Shown in pieces: positions 52,198 through 60,521 of a stretch of 64,000 nucleotides of DNA. A program made the translations under genes and the position numbers. Source of the stretch: RGIG6165 sp045545175 (GTDB lineage: Bacteria > Bacillota > Clostridia > Oscillospirales > Feifaniaceae). Within the stretch, counting starts at the first letter, position 1, and every line of letters begins with the position of its first letter. The notes beneath the pieces are model-generated. The model was not told the origin of the DNA. It saw only the letters and a program-made list of their open reading frames with translations, and did not search any database. The stretch covers positions 90,032-154,031 of the forward strand of contig JAZQAK010000024.1 of NCBI GenBank assembly GCA_045545175.1, read 5' to 3'.

Positions 52198-52230
52198 AAA
52201 AAACCTGCACCGTTTGTCACGTTGCAGGTT
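52198..52230 (-). terminator. Attenuator terminator of the ilv-leu operon
   Basis: Minus-strand AACCTGCA / TGCAGGTT stem with inner CGT/ACG pairing and a U-run of six. It lies 36 nt after the leader-peptide stop codon. The segment CGTGACAAAC in its loop and inner stem (52212-52221) can instead pair, including G-U pairs, with GTTTGTCGTG at the end of the leader-peptide frame (52277-52286), giving a competing structure. Confidence 0.85.
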
Positions 52231-52266
52231 ACAAAAAACGTATTACTTGAAAGTTCCCGTTCTTCA

Positions 52267-52359
52267 TCACTTTGCGCACGACAAACCGGCGTTATTATCA
52301 GTTCTAAGGACCACGATAATACCGCTAATTATGACGATAATAAGTGCGAGATTCATCAT
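52267..52359 (-). CDS. Branched-chain leader peptide (30 aa) of the ilv-leu operon
   Basis: ATG 52359 opens a 30-codon frame ending TGA at 52267-52269. Residues 4-18 hold twelve branched-chain residues out of fifteen (LALIIVIISGIIVVL), including six Ile and three Val; the tail is polar. The site AGAGGAG lies about 14 nt upstream, slightly far. A terminator follows. This is the classical layout of ribosome-mediated attenuation, in which scarce Ile/Val/Leu-tRNA stalls the ribosome in the leader and prevents termination. The peptide itself has no other role expected. Confidence 0.88.
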   Translation of the reverse strand: MMNLALIIVIISGIIVVLRTDNNAGLSCAK

Positions 52360-52398
52360 AATGACTAAGGAAACTCCTCTTTAAAAATTTATGAAAAT

Positions 52399-52428
52399 AT
52401 TATACACCTCTGTGTATACACAATTCAA
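52399..52428 (-). promoter_or_regulatory. Promoter of the ilv-leu operon with palindrome TGTGTATACACA in the spacer
   Basis: Minus-strand TTGAAT (52423-52428), 18-bp spacer, TATAAT (52399-52404); predicted RNA start about 33 nt before the leader peptide. The perfect 12-bp palindrome TGTGTATACACA (52411-52422) lies inside the spacer and could be an operator. Confidence 0.7.
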
Positions 52429-52480
52429 CATTTTTTTGTGTCTTTTTTATTATTTTTTTATTTTTTTAGGTATGTGTGCT

Positions 52481-52915
52481 TTATTTTCGTTTTTCTTCAA
52501 AAAACGACCTAAGAATATTAACACACTCCTGCTCACAGACGCCACCCGTGACGTAAGGACGGTGGTTAAAAGGCATTTCAAACAGGTTACAAACGCTTCC
52601 GCAGGCACCGCCTTTTTCATCATACGCCCCGAAAACAACCCTGCCGACACGGGCGTTTATTATAGCACCCGCACACATCGGACACGGTTCAAGCGTGACG
52701 TAGAGAGTGCAGTCTTCAAGATACTTTCTGCCCGTCTGCTTTATAGCGTTTATCTCGGCGTGACTGACCGAACAGCCGTCCGCCTCTTTGGAGTTTGACG
52801 CCTTTGCTATAACCCTGTCATCACAGACGATAACCGCACCGACGGGTATTTCTCCCTCATCTGCCGCCTTTAAGGCAAGTTCAAGCGCCATTTTCATATA
52901 TTCTTCGTGCTTCAT
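52481..52915 (-). CDS. tadA: tRNA-specific adenosine deaminase
   Basis: Deaminates A34 to inosine in tRNA-Arg(ACG). 144 residues. The zinc and proton-shuttle motif is His52-Ala-Glu54 in SHAEINAI, with the PCPMC cysteines 78 and 81. The NARVGRVVFGAYDEKGGACGS stretch and the C-terminal helix (NILRSFFEEKRK) are typical of TadA rather than other cytidine deaminases. The start overlaps the stop of the CPBP gene (ATGA), so translation is coupled. No terminator hairpin is seen downstream. Confidence 0.95.
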   Translation of the reverse strand: MKHEEYMKMALELALKAADEGEIPVGAVIVCDDRVIAKASNSKEADGCSVSHAEINAIKQTGRKYLEDCTLYVTLEPCPMCAGAIINARVGRVVFGAYDEKGGACGSVCNLFEMPFNHRPYVTGGVCEQECVNILRSFFEEKRK

Positions 52916-53835
52916 ATATTAAGCGTTACAACAGAAAGTACGAGTGACACCGCTACAAATATCCACATAATCGGCACCGAAAAGACCTTTGCAAAGCCTT
53001 TAAACGAATTCTTTCTGCCCTCTCTGAAAAGATTGTATTTTACAAGCATAATGATAAAGCCCACAACCGTCAATGCAAAGAAAAGTATGAAAAGCAGCGA
53101 CGAAACGGCAAAATAAACCTCACCGCCGTCGTAAGTAAGCAGGCAGGAAACGAGATTATTTATAAAATGTGCCGTAATGGATATCCATATATTTTTGTAA
53201 ACGCATACGAGATATCCCGCCATAAAGCCAAACATAAATGCTGACGGAAACTGCGCAAAATTACAGTGGAAAAGTGCAAAAACTATACCCGAAATCAGAC
53301 CGCAGCAAACGGGACCCGTTTGTGAGCAAAAGCCGTATACCGCACCTCTGATTATAAGTTCTTCCAAAAGTGCGGGAAGCACAGCAACAATCAGAATGGT
53401 AAGCCCGAGTGTGAACATATTGCCCGATGGAAAAGTCGGCCCCTGGGGGACGGGCATACCGTTTACCTCAGCCACGTAATTCAAGGCTGCCGATATGTAA
53501 TTACCGACGTAGCCGAAGAAACAGCAGGTAAGCACGGCACAGACAAATCTGCCTGCACCCGTTTTTTCTGAAGGTATGAGTGCCGAAAGTGCATCACTTC
53601 CGTGCCATGCGCTTGACAGTTTTATAAGAAGCACCGCCGCAGGCACCATCATCACGAGATAGGTCACGAGTGTATAAAACAAAATCCCCGTGTCCGTACC
53701 GAGAAATCCCATATCTATATTAAATACGCTTAAAATTTCAAGAACTATTCTGTATACAACCGAAAATACAAGTTCCGTTACTATTACCGTTAGCCCGACG
53801 CTTGCAAGCGCCTTGCCACCCGTTTTACTCTGCAT
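52912..53835 (-). CDS. CPBP family intramembrane metalloprotease
   Basis: A 307-residue protein with about eight membrane helices and the Abi/Rce1-like motifs: EE-x3-R at Glu158/Glu159-Arg163 (LLEELIIRGAVYG), Phe-x3-His at His190 (FALFHCNF) and His-x3-Asn at His223/Asn227 (AHFINN). These residues make the glutamate/histidine catalytic centre of the family. Bacterial CPBP proteases act on membrane proteins or bacteriocin precursors; the substrate here is unknown. The N-terminal 100 residues are extra helices. Coupled to tadA. Confidence 0.92.
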   Translation of the reverse strand: MQSKTGGKALASVGLTVIVTELVFSVVYRIVLEILSVFNIDMGFLGTDTGILFYTLVTYLVMMVPAAVLLIKLSSAWHGSDALSALIPSEKTGAGRFVCAVLTCCFFGYVGNYISAALNYVAEVNGMPVPQGPTFPSGNMFTLGLTILIVAVLPALLEELIIRGAVYGFCSQTGPVCCGLISGIVFALFHCNFAQFPSAFMFGFMAGYLVCVYKNIWISITAHFINNLVSCLLTYDGGEVYFAVSSLLFILFFALTVVGFIIMLVKYNLFREGRKNSFKGFAKVFSVPIMWIFVAVSLVLSVVTLNI

Positions 53836-53870
53836 AGACTGTCACCTCGCTTTAATAAGCCTATTTTAGC

Positions 53871-53910
53871 AAAAAGAGTGCCGTCTTTCAATAGATAAGA
53901 CGACACTCTT
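53871..53910 (-). terminator. Terminator of the RsmJ-MATE-kinase operon
   Basis: Minus-strand AAGAGTGTCGTCTT / AAGACGGCACTCTT stem with a T/G mismatch pair, then TTTTTG. Confidence 0.75.
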
Positions 53911-53917
53911 CATCATT

Positions 53918-54925
53918 TTACAAACAAGTCACAATATCCGCTTTTTCCTTTATAGCAAAAGCCTTGAAATATGCCTCCTCCATAGGAATCCATTTCTCCT
54001 TAAAGGCAGAAAGCATTTCTTTGCCGTTTCTGTTTGCTATTCTTGAAAGCTGTTCTTTGGGTAAAACGTCACAAAAAACCAGCACGTCTGCATAATTTTC
54101 AAAAAGCGGATGATGGCTGTACGAGCCCTCGACAATATAATGCTCCGCCTCTTTAACGTTTATTTTTTCGCCCATCGACATAGTGGCACAGTTAAATCTG
54201 TTGTAGAAAAAGGCTTTACCATCTTTAAGTGAGGGTAATACCTCTTTTGCAAATCTGTCATAGTCAATATTGCCGCCCGGCTGCGACAATCTTTCTTCAC
54301 TACGCAGATGAGGGGGGAGAAAAAAGTCATCCATATGTATAACGCTTGCCCCCGTTACGTCGGACAAGGTCTTTGCAAGCGTGCTCTTTCCTGCAGCCGC
54401 CCTGCCGTCAATTGCCATAACCTTGCTTTTGTTTAAGGCTTCAAGAAGCGGTATAAGACGGGCATACTTTCTATGCACCACCCTGTAAGACGCGTTTTTT
54501 CTGACGGCTTCACTATGCGAAACTGCACCGCCGTCATACGTTTGAAAATATTCGTTTAACGCCTTTTCATCAAATGGCAATTCGCCGTCCGATGCAAGTT
54601 TTTTCATAATTTCAAAGAAAGGTTTTGGGTCTGTTTTTTCACTCTGCCCTGCCGACATGTAAAATATATTGAACAGCCATTCACGAGGAAGGCGTTTATG
54701 CTTCCACACCGCAATATTTATCCGAAAATACTCATCGGACAGCTGTTCGGCAAGCTGTCCGTCACTCGCTAAAACGCTTTCATATTCTTTATTAAAATGA
54801 CTTTCCGCATCTTCACCGAGCAAATGATGCGGTCCGTATGCCGCCTGATAGCAGAATTTTACCGCATCACACGGTTCTTTGCAGAGAGGCGTGTTTTTGA
54901 GTGCCGTTTCAAAATCAAATATCAT
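53918..54925 (-). CDS. Two-domain protein with C-terminal uridine kinase-like P-loop kinase
   Basis: A 335-residue protein. The C-terminal half is a P-loop kinase: Walker A GRAAAGKST at residues 174-182, HMDDFFLPPHLR (acceptor-binding Asp-Asp), a DYDRFAKEVLP segment and VEGSYSHHPLF, close to the uridine kinase/phosphoribulokinase group. The first 160 residues are an unrecognised domain with conserved-looking polar motifs (QAAYGPHHLLGEDAE, RINIAVWKHKRLP). The substrate could be a nucleoside or other small alcohol. ATG 54925 after GGAG is preferred over TTG 54937. It follows the MATE gene directly. Confidence 0.8.
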   Translation of the reverse strand: MIFDFETALKNTPLCKEPCDAVKFCYQAAYGPHHLLGEDAESHFNKEYESVLASDGQLAEQLSDEYFRINIAVWKHKRLPREWLFNIFYMSAGQSEKTDPKPFFEIMKKLASDGELPFDEKALNEYFQTYDGGAVSHSEAVRKNASYRVVHRKYARLIPLLEALNKSKVMAIDGRAAAGKSTLAKTLSDVTGASVIHMDDFFLPPHLRSEERLSQPGGNIDYDRFAKEVLPSLKDGKAFFYNRFNCATMSMGEKINVKEAEHYIVEGSYSHHPLFENYADVLVFCDVLPKEQLSRIANRNGKEMLSAFKEKWIPMEEAYFKAFAIKEKADIVTCL

Positions 54926-54926
54926 A

Positions 54927-56312
54927 TTATTCTCCAACGAGTGTTTTGAGCCACTTGCCCTGATGTATCATAACTGCGCCGATTGCACTCTTTAAAATAT
55001 CAGCCGCATGGCATATAAAGAACATGGGCACTATTGCTATTGCCGTAAACTCGCTTATGCAGTATGCAAGAGGCACGCATACCGCCCATACGAAAAGGCT
55101 GTCGAATATGAAGGTGACTGCCGTCTGTCCCCCTGAACGAAGGGTAAAATATACCGAGTTGAGATATGCGTTGAAAGGCATCATAACCGCCGTTACGCAT
55201 ATGAGTTTCGTTGCAAGTGCCCGTATACTGTCGGTCGTGTTGTATATCATCGGGAATACGCCCGACACCGACAGTGTGAGAAGTCCAAATATAAAGCAGG
55301 ACATAACCGACGTTGCAATAAGTTTCGTATCCTCCGCACGCACCTCTTTTTCCGACTTGCCTGCACCGAGCATCTGCCCTATTATGATGCCCACCGTGTT
55401 GCCCATAGAAAGAAATACCACGCTTGCAAGATTAAATAGCGTCGTCGAAATATTGAGTGCCGCAACGACGTCGTAACCCCTCGTCGAATAGCACTGATTG
55501 AGTATTGCCATACCGCTTGCCCAGAAAGCCTCGTTGGTAAGAAGGGGCATGCCTTTTATCATAATGTCCTTAAACAGCCTTACAGGCATCCTCAATGAGC
55601 GGTAAACACTCTTGAAATATCTGTGTTTATTTCTGTTTATATGCGACCAGCCTGCAACGACGGCAAGTTCAACGTATCTTGACAGCACCGTTGCTATTGC
55701 TGCACCGTTTACACCCATTTTCGGTGCGCCAAACTTACCGAAAATAAGAACATAGTTAAAAACGAGATTGACGAAAACGGCAATTATTCCGCCCGTCATG
55801 GGTACGGTGCCGTTATTTGTCTCTCTGAGTGTGGAGGCGTATGCATTTGACAATGCAAACGGCAAAAGGCCCACAAGCATTATTTTAAGGTAACCCATGG
55901 CACTTTCAAGCGTATTTGCCACTTGAAGCGGGTCGCCCTCACCCTTAAGGTACTGCTTTATGAGCAATTCACCGCCAAAGACGAACACACCGATGCCGAG
56001 AAGTGTGAGCACTACACAGGATATAATTTTAAAACGAAGTGTGTTACGCACCCCGTCATCGTCCTTCGAGCCGTAATACTGTGCAGTAAAAATGCCTGCA
56101 CCCGATACCGCACCGAAAATGCAGAGATTGAACACAAACATAAGCTGATTGACGATTGAAACACCGCTCATTTCAACCGTTCCGACCTGCCCGACCATAA
56201 TATTGTCGAGAAGAGCCACGAAATTTGTTATGGCGTTTTGTATTATTATGGGAACGGCAACCAGAAGCACTCTTCGGTAGAATGCCTTGTCACCGATAAA
56301 CTTTTTTAACAT
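54927..56312 (-). CDS. MATE family multidrug/toxin efflux transporter
   Basis: A 461-residue, 12-helix Na+- or H+-coupled exporter of the DinF/NorM-related MATE family. N-terminal half: VALLDNIMVGQVGTVEMSGVSIVNQ and GAGIFTAQYYGSKDD; the pseudo-symmetric second half repeats the pattern (SMGNTVGIIIGQMLGAGKSE). The start is 9 nt after the RsmJ-like gene. The transported compound is not known. Confidence 0.93.
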   Translation of the reverse strand: MLKKFIGDKAFYRRVLLVAVPIIIQNAITNFVALLDNIMVGQVGTVEMSGVSIVNQLMFVFNLCIFGAVSGAGIFTAQYYGSKDDDGVRNTLRFKIISCVVLTLLGIGVFVFGGELLIKQYLKGEGDPLQVANTLESAMGYLKIMLVGLLPFALSNAYASTLRETNNGTVPMTGGIIAVFVNLVFNYVLIFGKFGAPKMGVNGAAIATVLSRYVELAVVAGWSHINRNKHRYFKSVYRSLRMPVRLFKDIMIKGMPLLTNEAFWASGMAILNQCYSTRGYDVVAALNISTTLFNLASVVFLSMGNTVGIIIGQMLGAGKSEKEVRAEDTKLIATSVMSCFIFGLLTLSVSGVFPMIYNTTDSIRALATKLICVTAVMMPFNAYLNSVYFTLRSGGQTAVTFIFDSLFVWAVCVPLAYCISEFTAIAIVPMFFICHAADILKSAIGAVMIHQGKWLKTLVGE

Positions 56313-56321
56313 ATCTACCTC

Positions 56322-57062
56322 TTATTTTCTGTTTGCAGGATTCAAAATACAGTCAAAACGAACCGCTTTCCCCTCAAGCGAATAATCAGGCTTGATGCCT
56401 GCAAGATACGGTCCCTTCGGCGGACGCTTTATAACGAGTTTTTTCGGTGAAGCGGATATTGCCGCCGCCATAAGTTCTTCTTCATCCGCACAGGGTATTT
56501 CAAGTTTTTGTATCATTTGAAGTTTTTTCTTGACCAAAGCGCTTTTCTGCCTCTCGGGAAACATGGGGTCAAGCAAAATCACGCCGGGCGGTGTGAGGCA
56601 TTTAAGTGCCTCTATACTGTCCTCATTAAAAAGTTCCATTCTTGCAACAATATCGGAAAGAGCAGGATTTTTCTCTGCACGTTCAAGCGCATCTCTGAGA
56701 AGTTCGTAAATAACGGGGTTTCTTTCAAAAAGTTTCACGTTAAAGCCTGCCGCCGCAAGTAAAAAGGAGTCCTCACCAAGTCCTGCGGTTGCATCTATCA
56801 CGGTAAGCGGACCATATGCATTTTTAATTCTTGCCGCCTTTACTATAAGTTCACCGTTAAGGTTTACCGGCTTGATACGGCGTTCCATCCGTGAAAAATC
56901 GCCTTTAAGCACCTGCCCGTCAGAGATAAGCGACAGCCCGTCGTTATCAAGTCTTAACACCATCTGCCCGTCTGTATCTGAAAACCGCTGCCTTAATCTT
57001 ATAGCCGTTTGAGTGTCTTCCATTTCGGATGCAATATCAAGAGATATATTTAATTTATTCAT
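56322..57062 (-). CDS. RsmJ-like SAM-dependent methyltransferase
   Basis: A 246-residue class I methyltransferase matching the RsmJ family, which makes m2G1516 in 16S rRNA. DATAGLGEDSFLLAAAGFNV is the SAM motif, FERNPVIYELLRDALERA and ARMELFNEDS follow, and VILLDPMFPERQKSALVKKK is the highly characteristic catalytic segment. RsmJ was defined in gammaproteobacteria; Firmicutes homologues are common but less studied. ATG 57062 is used because GGAGG lies 8 nt upstream; the earlier in-frame ATG overlaps that site. First gene of a three-gene operon. Confidence 0.9.
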   Translation of the reverse strand: MNKLNISLDIASEMEDTQTAIRLRQRFSDTDGQMVLRLDNDGLSLISDGQVLKGDFSRMERRIKPVNLNGELIVKAARIKNAYGPLTVIDATAGLGEDSFLLAAAGFNVKLFERNPVIYELLRDALERAEKNPALSDIVARMELFNEDSIEALKCLTPPGVILLDPMFPERQKSALVKKKLQMIQKLEIPCADEEELMAAAISASPKKLVIKRPPKGPYLAGIKPDYSLEGKAVRFDCILNPANRK

Positions 57063-57100
57063 ATATGCATCCTCCATTCTTATATTCCCTCAATATGAAA

Positions 57101-57127
57101 CAAAGACGATTGCATTAATCGTCTTTG
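57101..57127 (-). terminator. Terminator of tRNA-Arg
   Basis: Minus-strand CAAAGACGATT / AATCGTCTTTG hairpin, starting 2 nt after the tRNA CCA end; the T-rich tail is short. Confidence 0.75.
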
Positions 57128-57128
57128 T

Positions 57129-57203
57129 TGGCACCCCCTACGCGAATCGAACGCATAACTAACCCTTAGGAGGGGTTTATTATATCCATTTAACTAAGGG
57201 GGC
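57129..57203 (-). tRNA. tRNA-Arg (anticodon CCU)
   Basis: Folds to a standard cloverleaf on the minus strand: acceptor GCCCCCT with AGGGGGT (first pair G-U), D-stem GTTA/TAAT, anticodon stem AACCC/GGGTT with loop CTCCTAA (anticodon CCU, reading AGG), T-arm ATGCG-TTCGATT-CGCGT, discriminator G and encoded CCA. Length 75 with CCA. It has its own promoter and a terminator. Confidence 0.95.
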
Positions 57204-57217
57204 ATATATCTTTATCT

Positions 57218-57246
57218 ATTTTAATATATTCTGTGCAAAAGGTCAA
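57218..57246 (-). promoter_or_regulatory. Promoter of tRNA-Arg
   Basis: Minus-strand TTGACC (57241-57246), 17-bp spacer, TAAAAT (57218-57223), placing the RNA start about 8 nt before the mature 5' end. Confidence 0.7.
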
Positions 57247-57250
57247 TATA

Positions 57251-57287
57251 AAAAAAAGAGGGGATGTATAGCATCCCCTCTTTTTTA
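57251..57287 (-). terminator. Terminator of the first SLH protein gene
   Basis: Minus-strand AAAAAGAGGGGATG / CATCCCCTCTTTTT stem with a 5-nt loop, right after the stop codon. Confidence 0.92.
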
Positions 57288-60287
57288 TTAGTCGATTACC
57301 GACGGTACTTCGTAAACGTATACCGTGTCAATTGCTCCGATATTGTCGGAATCTTCTGCCGTCTCCTCTGTGAGAAGCGTGTAGAAGAACATATAATATA
57401 CACCGTTGTCGGCATCCGAAAGCGTTATCTTGTCAAGCTTGTTTATTGCAATACCGTTTACCGCTTCAAGAAGTTTTCCATTCTGAGTATCTTCCGCATC
57501 AAAGTCATCAAGTGAAGTGTTGATGCCGAATATCTTGGTTTCATCACAGCTCATAAGTGAAACGTATGATGAATCTGCCTTGATTTCGCCGGAAATTGCC
57601 TCTTCATTGTATATAAGGTTGCCGTTCTTATCAGTTACCCAGCCTGCCTCAACAGAATTTGTGAGTGCGCTTACGTTGTATACTCGATAGTAAGAGCCTC
57701 TGTTGTAGGTTGCATAACCGAACTGAACGTTGCCGTATGAGAGGTATTCAAGGTCTACCATGACTTTGCCGTCGCTTGACTCCTTGACTGCAACCTTACC
57801 GTTTGAAAGAAGCTGGATATAAACGAGTCTGCCTGCTTCGAGCTTTTCGCCCTCGCCCTCAGCATTTACGAGCTTGTTTGAAACTGCATCTTCGGTGTAA
57901 TAAGTCACCTTTTCACCGTCAACAATCATCGTTATTTCAAGTCTGAAGGTGTTTGTGCCGTTTGCCGTCTTGTTTTCACCTGCAACGACTCTGAAACTTT
58001 CAACAACACCGAGTACACGCTGTGCAGAAGTTGCTTCGGGCGATGCAAGAACTATCATTGCAACTACTTCGCCGTCTGCAAACACGAGAGTGTATTCACC
58101 CTCTTCATAGAATTCGGGAATATTTGCCGCCGTGTAGTAGAAGGATTCAATCTCGCCTCTTTCATTTTCTGCATAGTACATACCCTTAAAGTTTTCAGCC
58201 GCAAAACCGACGTAAGACGTTACCTTCTTTTCGTTACCGATAAAGAAGCCCTTATCCTCATTGTATGAAAGGTTGTCCTTGAATGACTTAACCTCCCAGT
58301 CGAGTTCTGTGTTTGTAGGACCGCCTACTGCTTCGATGTCAGAAATTGCAACGATTCTTGATGCCTTCTGAGTATCATCGTCTATTTCAAAGTGGATATA
58401 GTTGTCCACGATGTTGAACTTCTTGTCAGTTGTGTTGTATGAGAAGAATACTTCGTTGTCAGCACCTGACGTAAGCCAGCTCTTTGCGGTGTCACCGTCA
58501 AATGCCGTGAGAATATCATCTACCTTTGAGTCAACTGCAAGTTCGATTGTCTTCTCTGTGCCGTCTGAAAGAACGACCTTGATTGAAGCTGTCTTGTTGT
58601 TGCCCCACTTATCCGCGTCATCCTGCGCAAAGATAACCTTACCGAAGGAAAGCTCGTGAGTTTCTGTTTCTTCAGTTACAACAACTGCCGCAACGTATCC
58701 GTTTGCATCAAAATACATCTTGACCGTGTCACCGATGTTCTTGTCAACGCTTGCAAATACGCCCGTTTCGTTCATCTTGCCCGTTGACTGATAGGTTGTG
58801 CCGTCAACGACTGCCGTTGTTCCCTTCTGACCTACTGATGAAAGAACACCGATTTTTGTCTGTGCAACCTTTGCATCGAGATATGCCTGACCGTCGCCTC
58901 TTCTGCTTACGGTTACGTTGGCATAAATCGGGTCACCGCTGTAATCAAGACCTGTGAATGCATCAAAACCGTTCACATAGATAGATGCAAACTGTGTCTT
59001 ACCTGCAACTGCAACTGCAAACTTCATTGTCTTTGATGCATTTGTTGCAGCATTTACCTGCACCGTCAGTGCATTTGAAATTACGAGTGTTTCGTAAACA
59101 CCGTCATTGTCTCTGTCAATGAGTGTCACCTTGTTCGATGAGTTATTGCCGTCCTTTGAGAAGTAGTCTGCTACCTTGAGGTACTTGCCTGCACCCGCAT
59201 CCGTGTCAGTTTTTGTGTAGTAGCCGTTGCTTCCCTGAGTATATACCGTATCAAAAGCATAAAATCTTGTGTTTGATGCAGTATAAAGATTACCTACGGG
59301 CATTGAGTTGCCGTCAACCTTAAAGGGATAAGCAGATGTGCCGTTACCTGTGAGTTTATCCTGTGTAGTGCTGTAAACTACGCTGTTTGACACGACCGAA
59401 ACAAGTTCGCTTGAAGCGCTTACCGTGGGGGTGTCGATATAGGCAATAAGATCCTGACCGAAAAGGTCGTTTGCGTCGCCTGCATATTCAAAGACGTAAG
59501 TCTTGCCGTTGATATCAAGCGCTATTTCATTTTCCTCAAGTGTGCCACCCGTGTAAGTCCACATATTTTCATACGTTGCAACAAGGCTTACCGAGTTTGT
59601 TTCGTCACCGCCGATAGCAGTAAGACCGAACACGAATTCAATCGGGGCAACCTTCTTGTATACTTCGGTGCCGTTTGAATTCATTTCACCCGTTGCTCTG
59701 AGACAGAGTCTTGAAGGTGTATAAAGCAGGTTGTACGCCATCTGTGCAATCTGACCTCTCGTAGCGTACGCATTCACATCGTCCACCGTCACGTCGTCAA
59801 GAAGACCGAGTGCTCTCGCTTCCTGAATATAACCCATCGGATAAGTAAGTGTCTTATCCGTTACGCTGGCTACTATCATCTTTATTGCTTCCTTAACCGC
59901 AATATTGTTGTTAGGAAGGAAAGTGCCGTCACCGTAACCGCCTACGATGCTGTTAGTTGTTGCCCAGTTTACGTGGCCGTTAAACCATACGTTTTTTGCA
60001 ACGTCCTTAAACTGTGACTCACCTACGTAGAGGTTTGCCATCGGGTCATCCGAACCGCCGTATACAACGTAGAGTATTTTAGCAAGTTCTGCTCTTGTAA
60101 TTTTGCTTTCGGGGCGGAACGTGCCGTCCTCATATCCACCGAGAACATTGAGTGATGCAAGAAGATCTATTGCGCTCGAATACTTGTAGTCATCCTTGAC
60201 ATCCGGAAACGTTCCGGCCATAGCTGCTACCGACATTGAAAGCATAAGTGCAGCAACCAAAAGCAATGAAATGATTGTCTTTTTCAT
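57288..60287 (-). CDS. S-layer homology (SLH) domain surface protein A
   Basis: A 999-residue secreted protein. Signal peptide (MKKTIISLLLVAALMLSMSV ending AMA), then SLH modules: FPDVKDDYKYSSAIDLLASL with GGYEDGTFRPESKITRAELA, a second with VGGYGDGTFLPNNNIAVKEA, and a third more divergent one ending ATRGQIAQMAYNLL at about residue 195. These bind pyruvylated secondary wall polymers. The remaining 800 residues are repetitive, Asp/Thr/Val-rich and beta-type, as in S-layer or surface proteins. It is paralogous to the next gene along its length (shared C-terminal YTLLTEETAEDSDNIG). ATG 60287 follows AGGAGGACACAG. Confidence 0.93.
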   Translation of the reverse strand: MKKTIISLLLVAALMLSMSVAAMAGTFPDVKDDYKYSSAIDLLASLNVLGGYEDGTFRPESKITRAELAKILYVVYGGSDDPMANLYVGESQFKDVAKNVWFNGHVNWATTNSIVGGYGDGTFLPNNNIAVKEAIKMIVASVTDKTLTYPMGYIQEARALGLLDDVTVDDVNAYATRGQIAQMAYNLLYTPSRLCLRATGEMNSNGTEVYKKVAPIEFVFGLTAIGGDETNSVSLVATYENMWTYTGGTLEENEIALDINGKTYVFEYAGDANDLFGQDLIAYIDTPTVSASSELVSVVSNSVVYSTTQDKLTGNGTSAYPFKVDGNSMPVGNLYTASNTRFYAFDTVYTQGSNGYYTKTDTDAGAGKYLKVADYFSKDGNNSSNKVTLIDRDNDGVYETLVISNALTVQVNAATNASKTMKFAVAVAGKTQFASIYVNGFDAFTGLDYSGDPIYANVTVSRRGDGQAYLDAKVAQTKIGVLSSVGQKGTTAVVDGTTYQSTGKMNETGVFASVDKNIGDTVKMYFDANGYVAAVVVTEETETHELSFGKVIFAQDDADKWGNNKTASIKVVLSDGTEKTIELAVDSKVDDILTAFDGDTAKSWLTSGADNEVFFSYNTTDKKFNIVDNYIHFEIDDDTQKASRIVAISDIEAVGGPTNTELDWEVKSFKDNLSYNEDKGFFIGNEKKVTSYVGFAAENFKGMYYAENERGEIESFYYTAANIPEFYEEGEYTLVFADGEVVAMIVLASPEATSAQRVLGVVESFRVVAGENKTANGTNTFRLEITMIVDGEKVTYYTEDAVSNKLVNAEGEGEKLEAGRLVYIQLLSNGKVAVKESSDGKVMVDLEYLSYGNVQFGYATYNRGSYYRVYNVSALTNSVEAGWVTDKNGNLIYNEEAISGEIKADSSYVSLMSCDETKIFGINTSLDDFDAEDTQNGKLLEAVNGIAINKLDKITLSDADNGVYYMFFYTLLTEETAEDSDNIGAIDTVYVYEVPSVID

Positions 60288-60313
60288 CTGTGTCCTCCTA
60301 TAGAAATAAAAAT

Positions 60314-60363
60314 AAGACAGAAGGCACACCGAAAATTACGTAAGGTCGGTGTGTTTCTGTCTT
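60314..60363 (-). promoter_or_regulatory. 5'-terminal stem-loop in the leader of SLH protein A mRNA
   Basis: AAGACAGAA (60314-60322) pairs with TTCTGTCTT (60355-60363), and CACACCG (60325-60331) with CGGTGTG (60347-60353). The predicted RNA start is at about 60364, so the stem forms at the very 5' end, which often stabilises long-lived mRNAs; it is also terminator-like because U-rich sequence follows. Confidence 0.7.
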
Positions 60364-60370
60364 TGACTAC

Positions 60371-60399
60371 ACTATACTCGATTTGGTTTTCACTTGCAA
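60371..60399 (-). promoter_or_regulatory. Promoter of SLH protein A
   Basis: Minus-strand TTGCAA (60394-60399), 17-bp spacer, TATAGT (60371-60376). Confidence 0.75.
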
Positions 60400-60454
60400 C
60401 ACTTTTGCACTATGCGTAACGTAAAGGAAACATTATTACAGGTATATTTCATAC

Positions 60455-60487
60455 AAAAAGGGAATGTTCTTAAAGAACATTCCCTTT
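60455..60487 (-). terminator. Terminator of the second SLH protein gene
   Basis: Minus-strand AAAGGGAATGTTCTT / AAGAACATTCCCTTT stem followed by TTTTG. It lies 34 nt after the stop codon. Confidence 0.88.
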
Positions 60488-60521
60488 AATTGTTATTCTG
60501 CTTTAATCAAATGCCTGAAAA

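Noticed and set aside
51926..52428. T-box riboswitch in front of the ilv operon
   Set aside because: No AGGGTGG-type T-box sequence or stem I specifier arrangement was found; the leader peptide and attenuator explain the region better.
52391..52798. 135-codon plus-strand frame antisense to tadA
   Set aside because: It is a shadow of the well-supported tadA gene and begins in the ilv promoter region.
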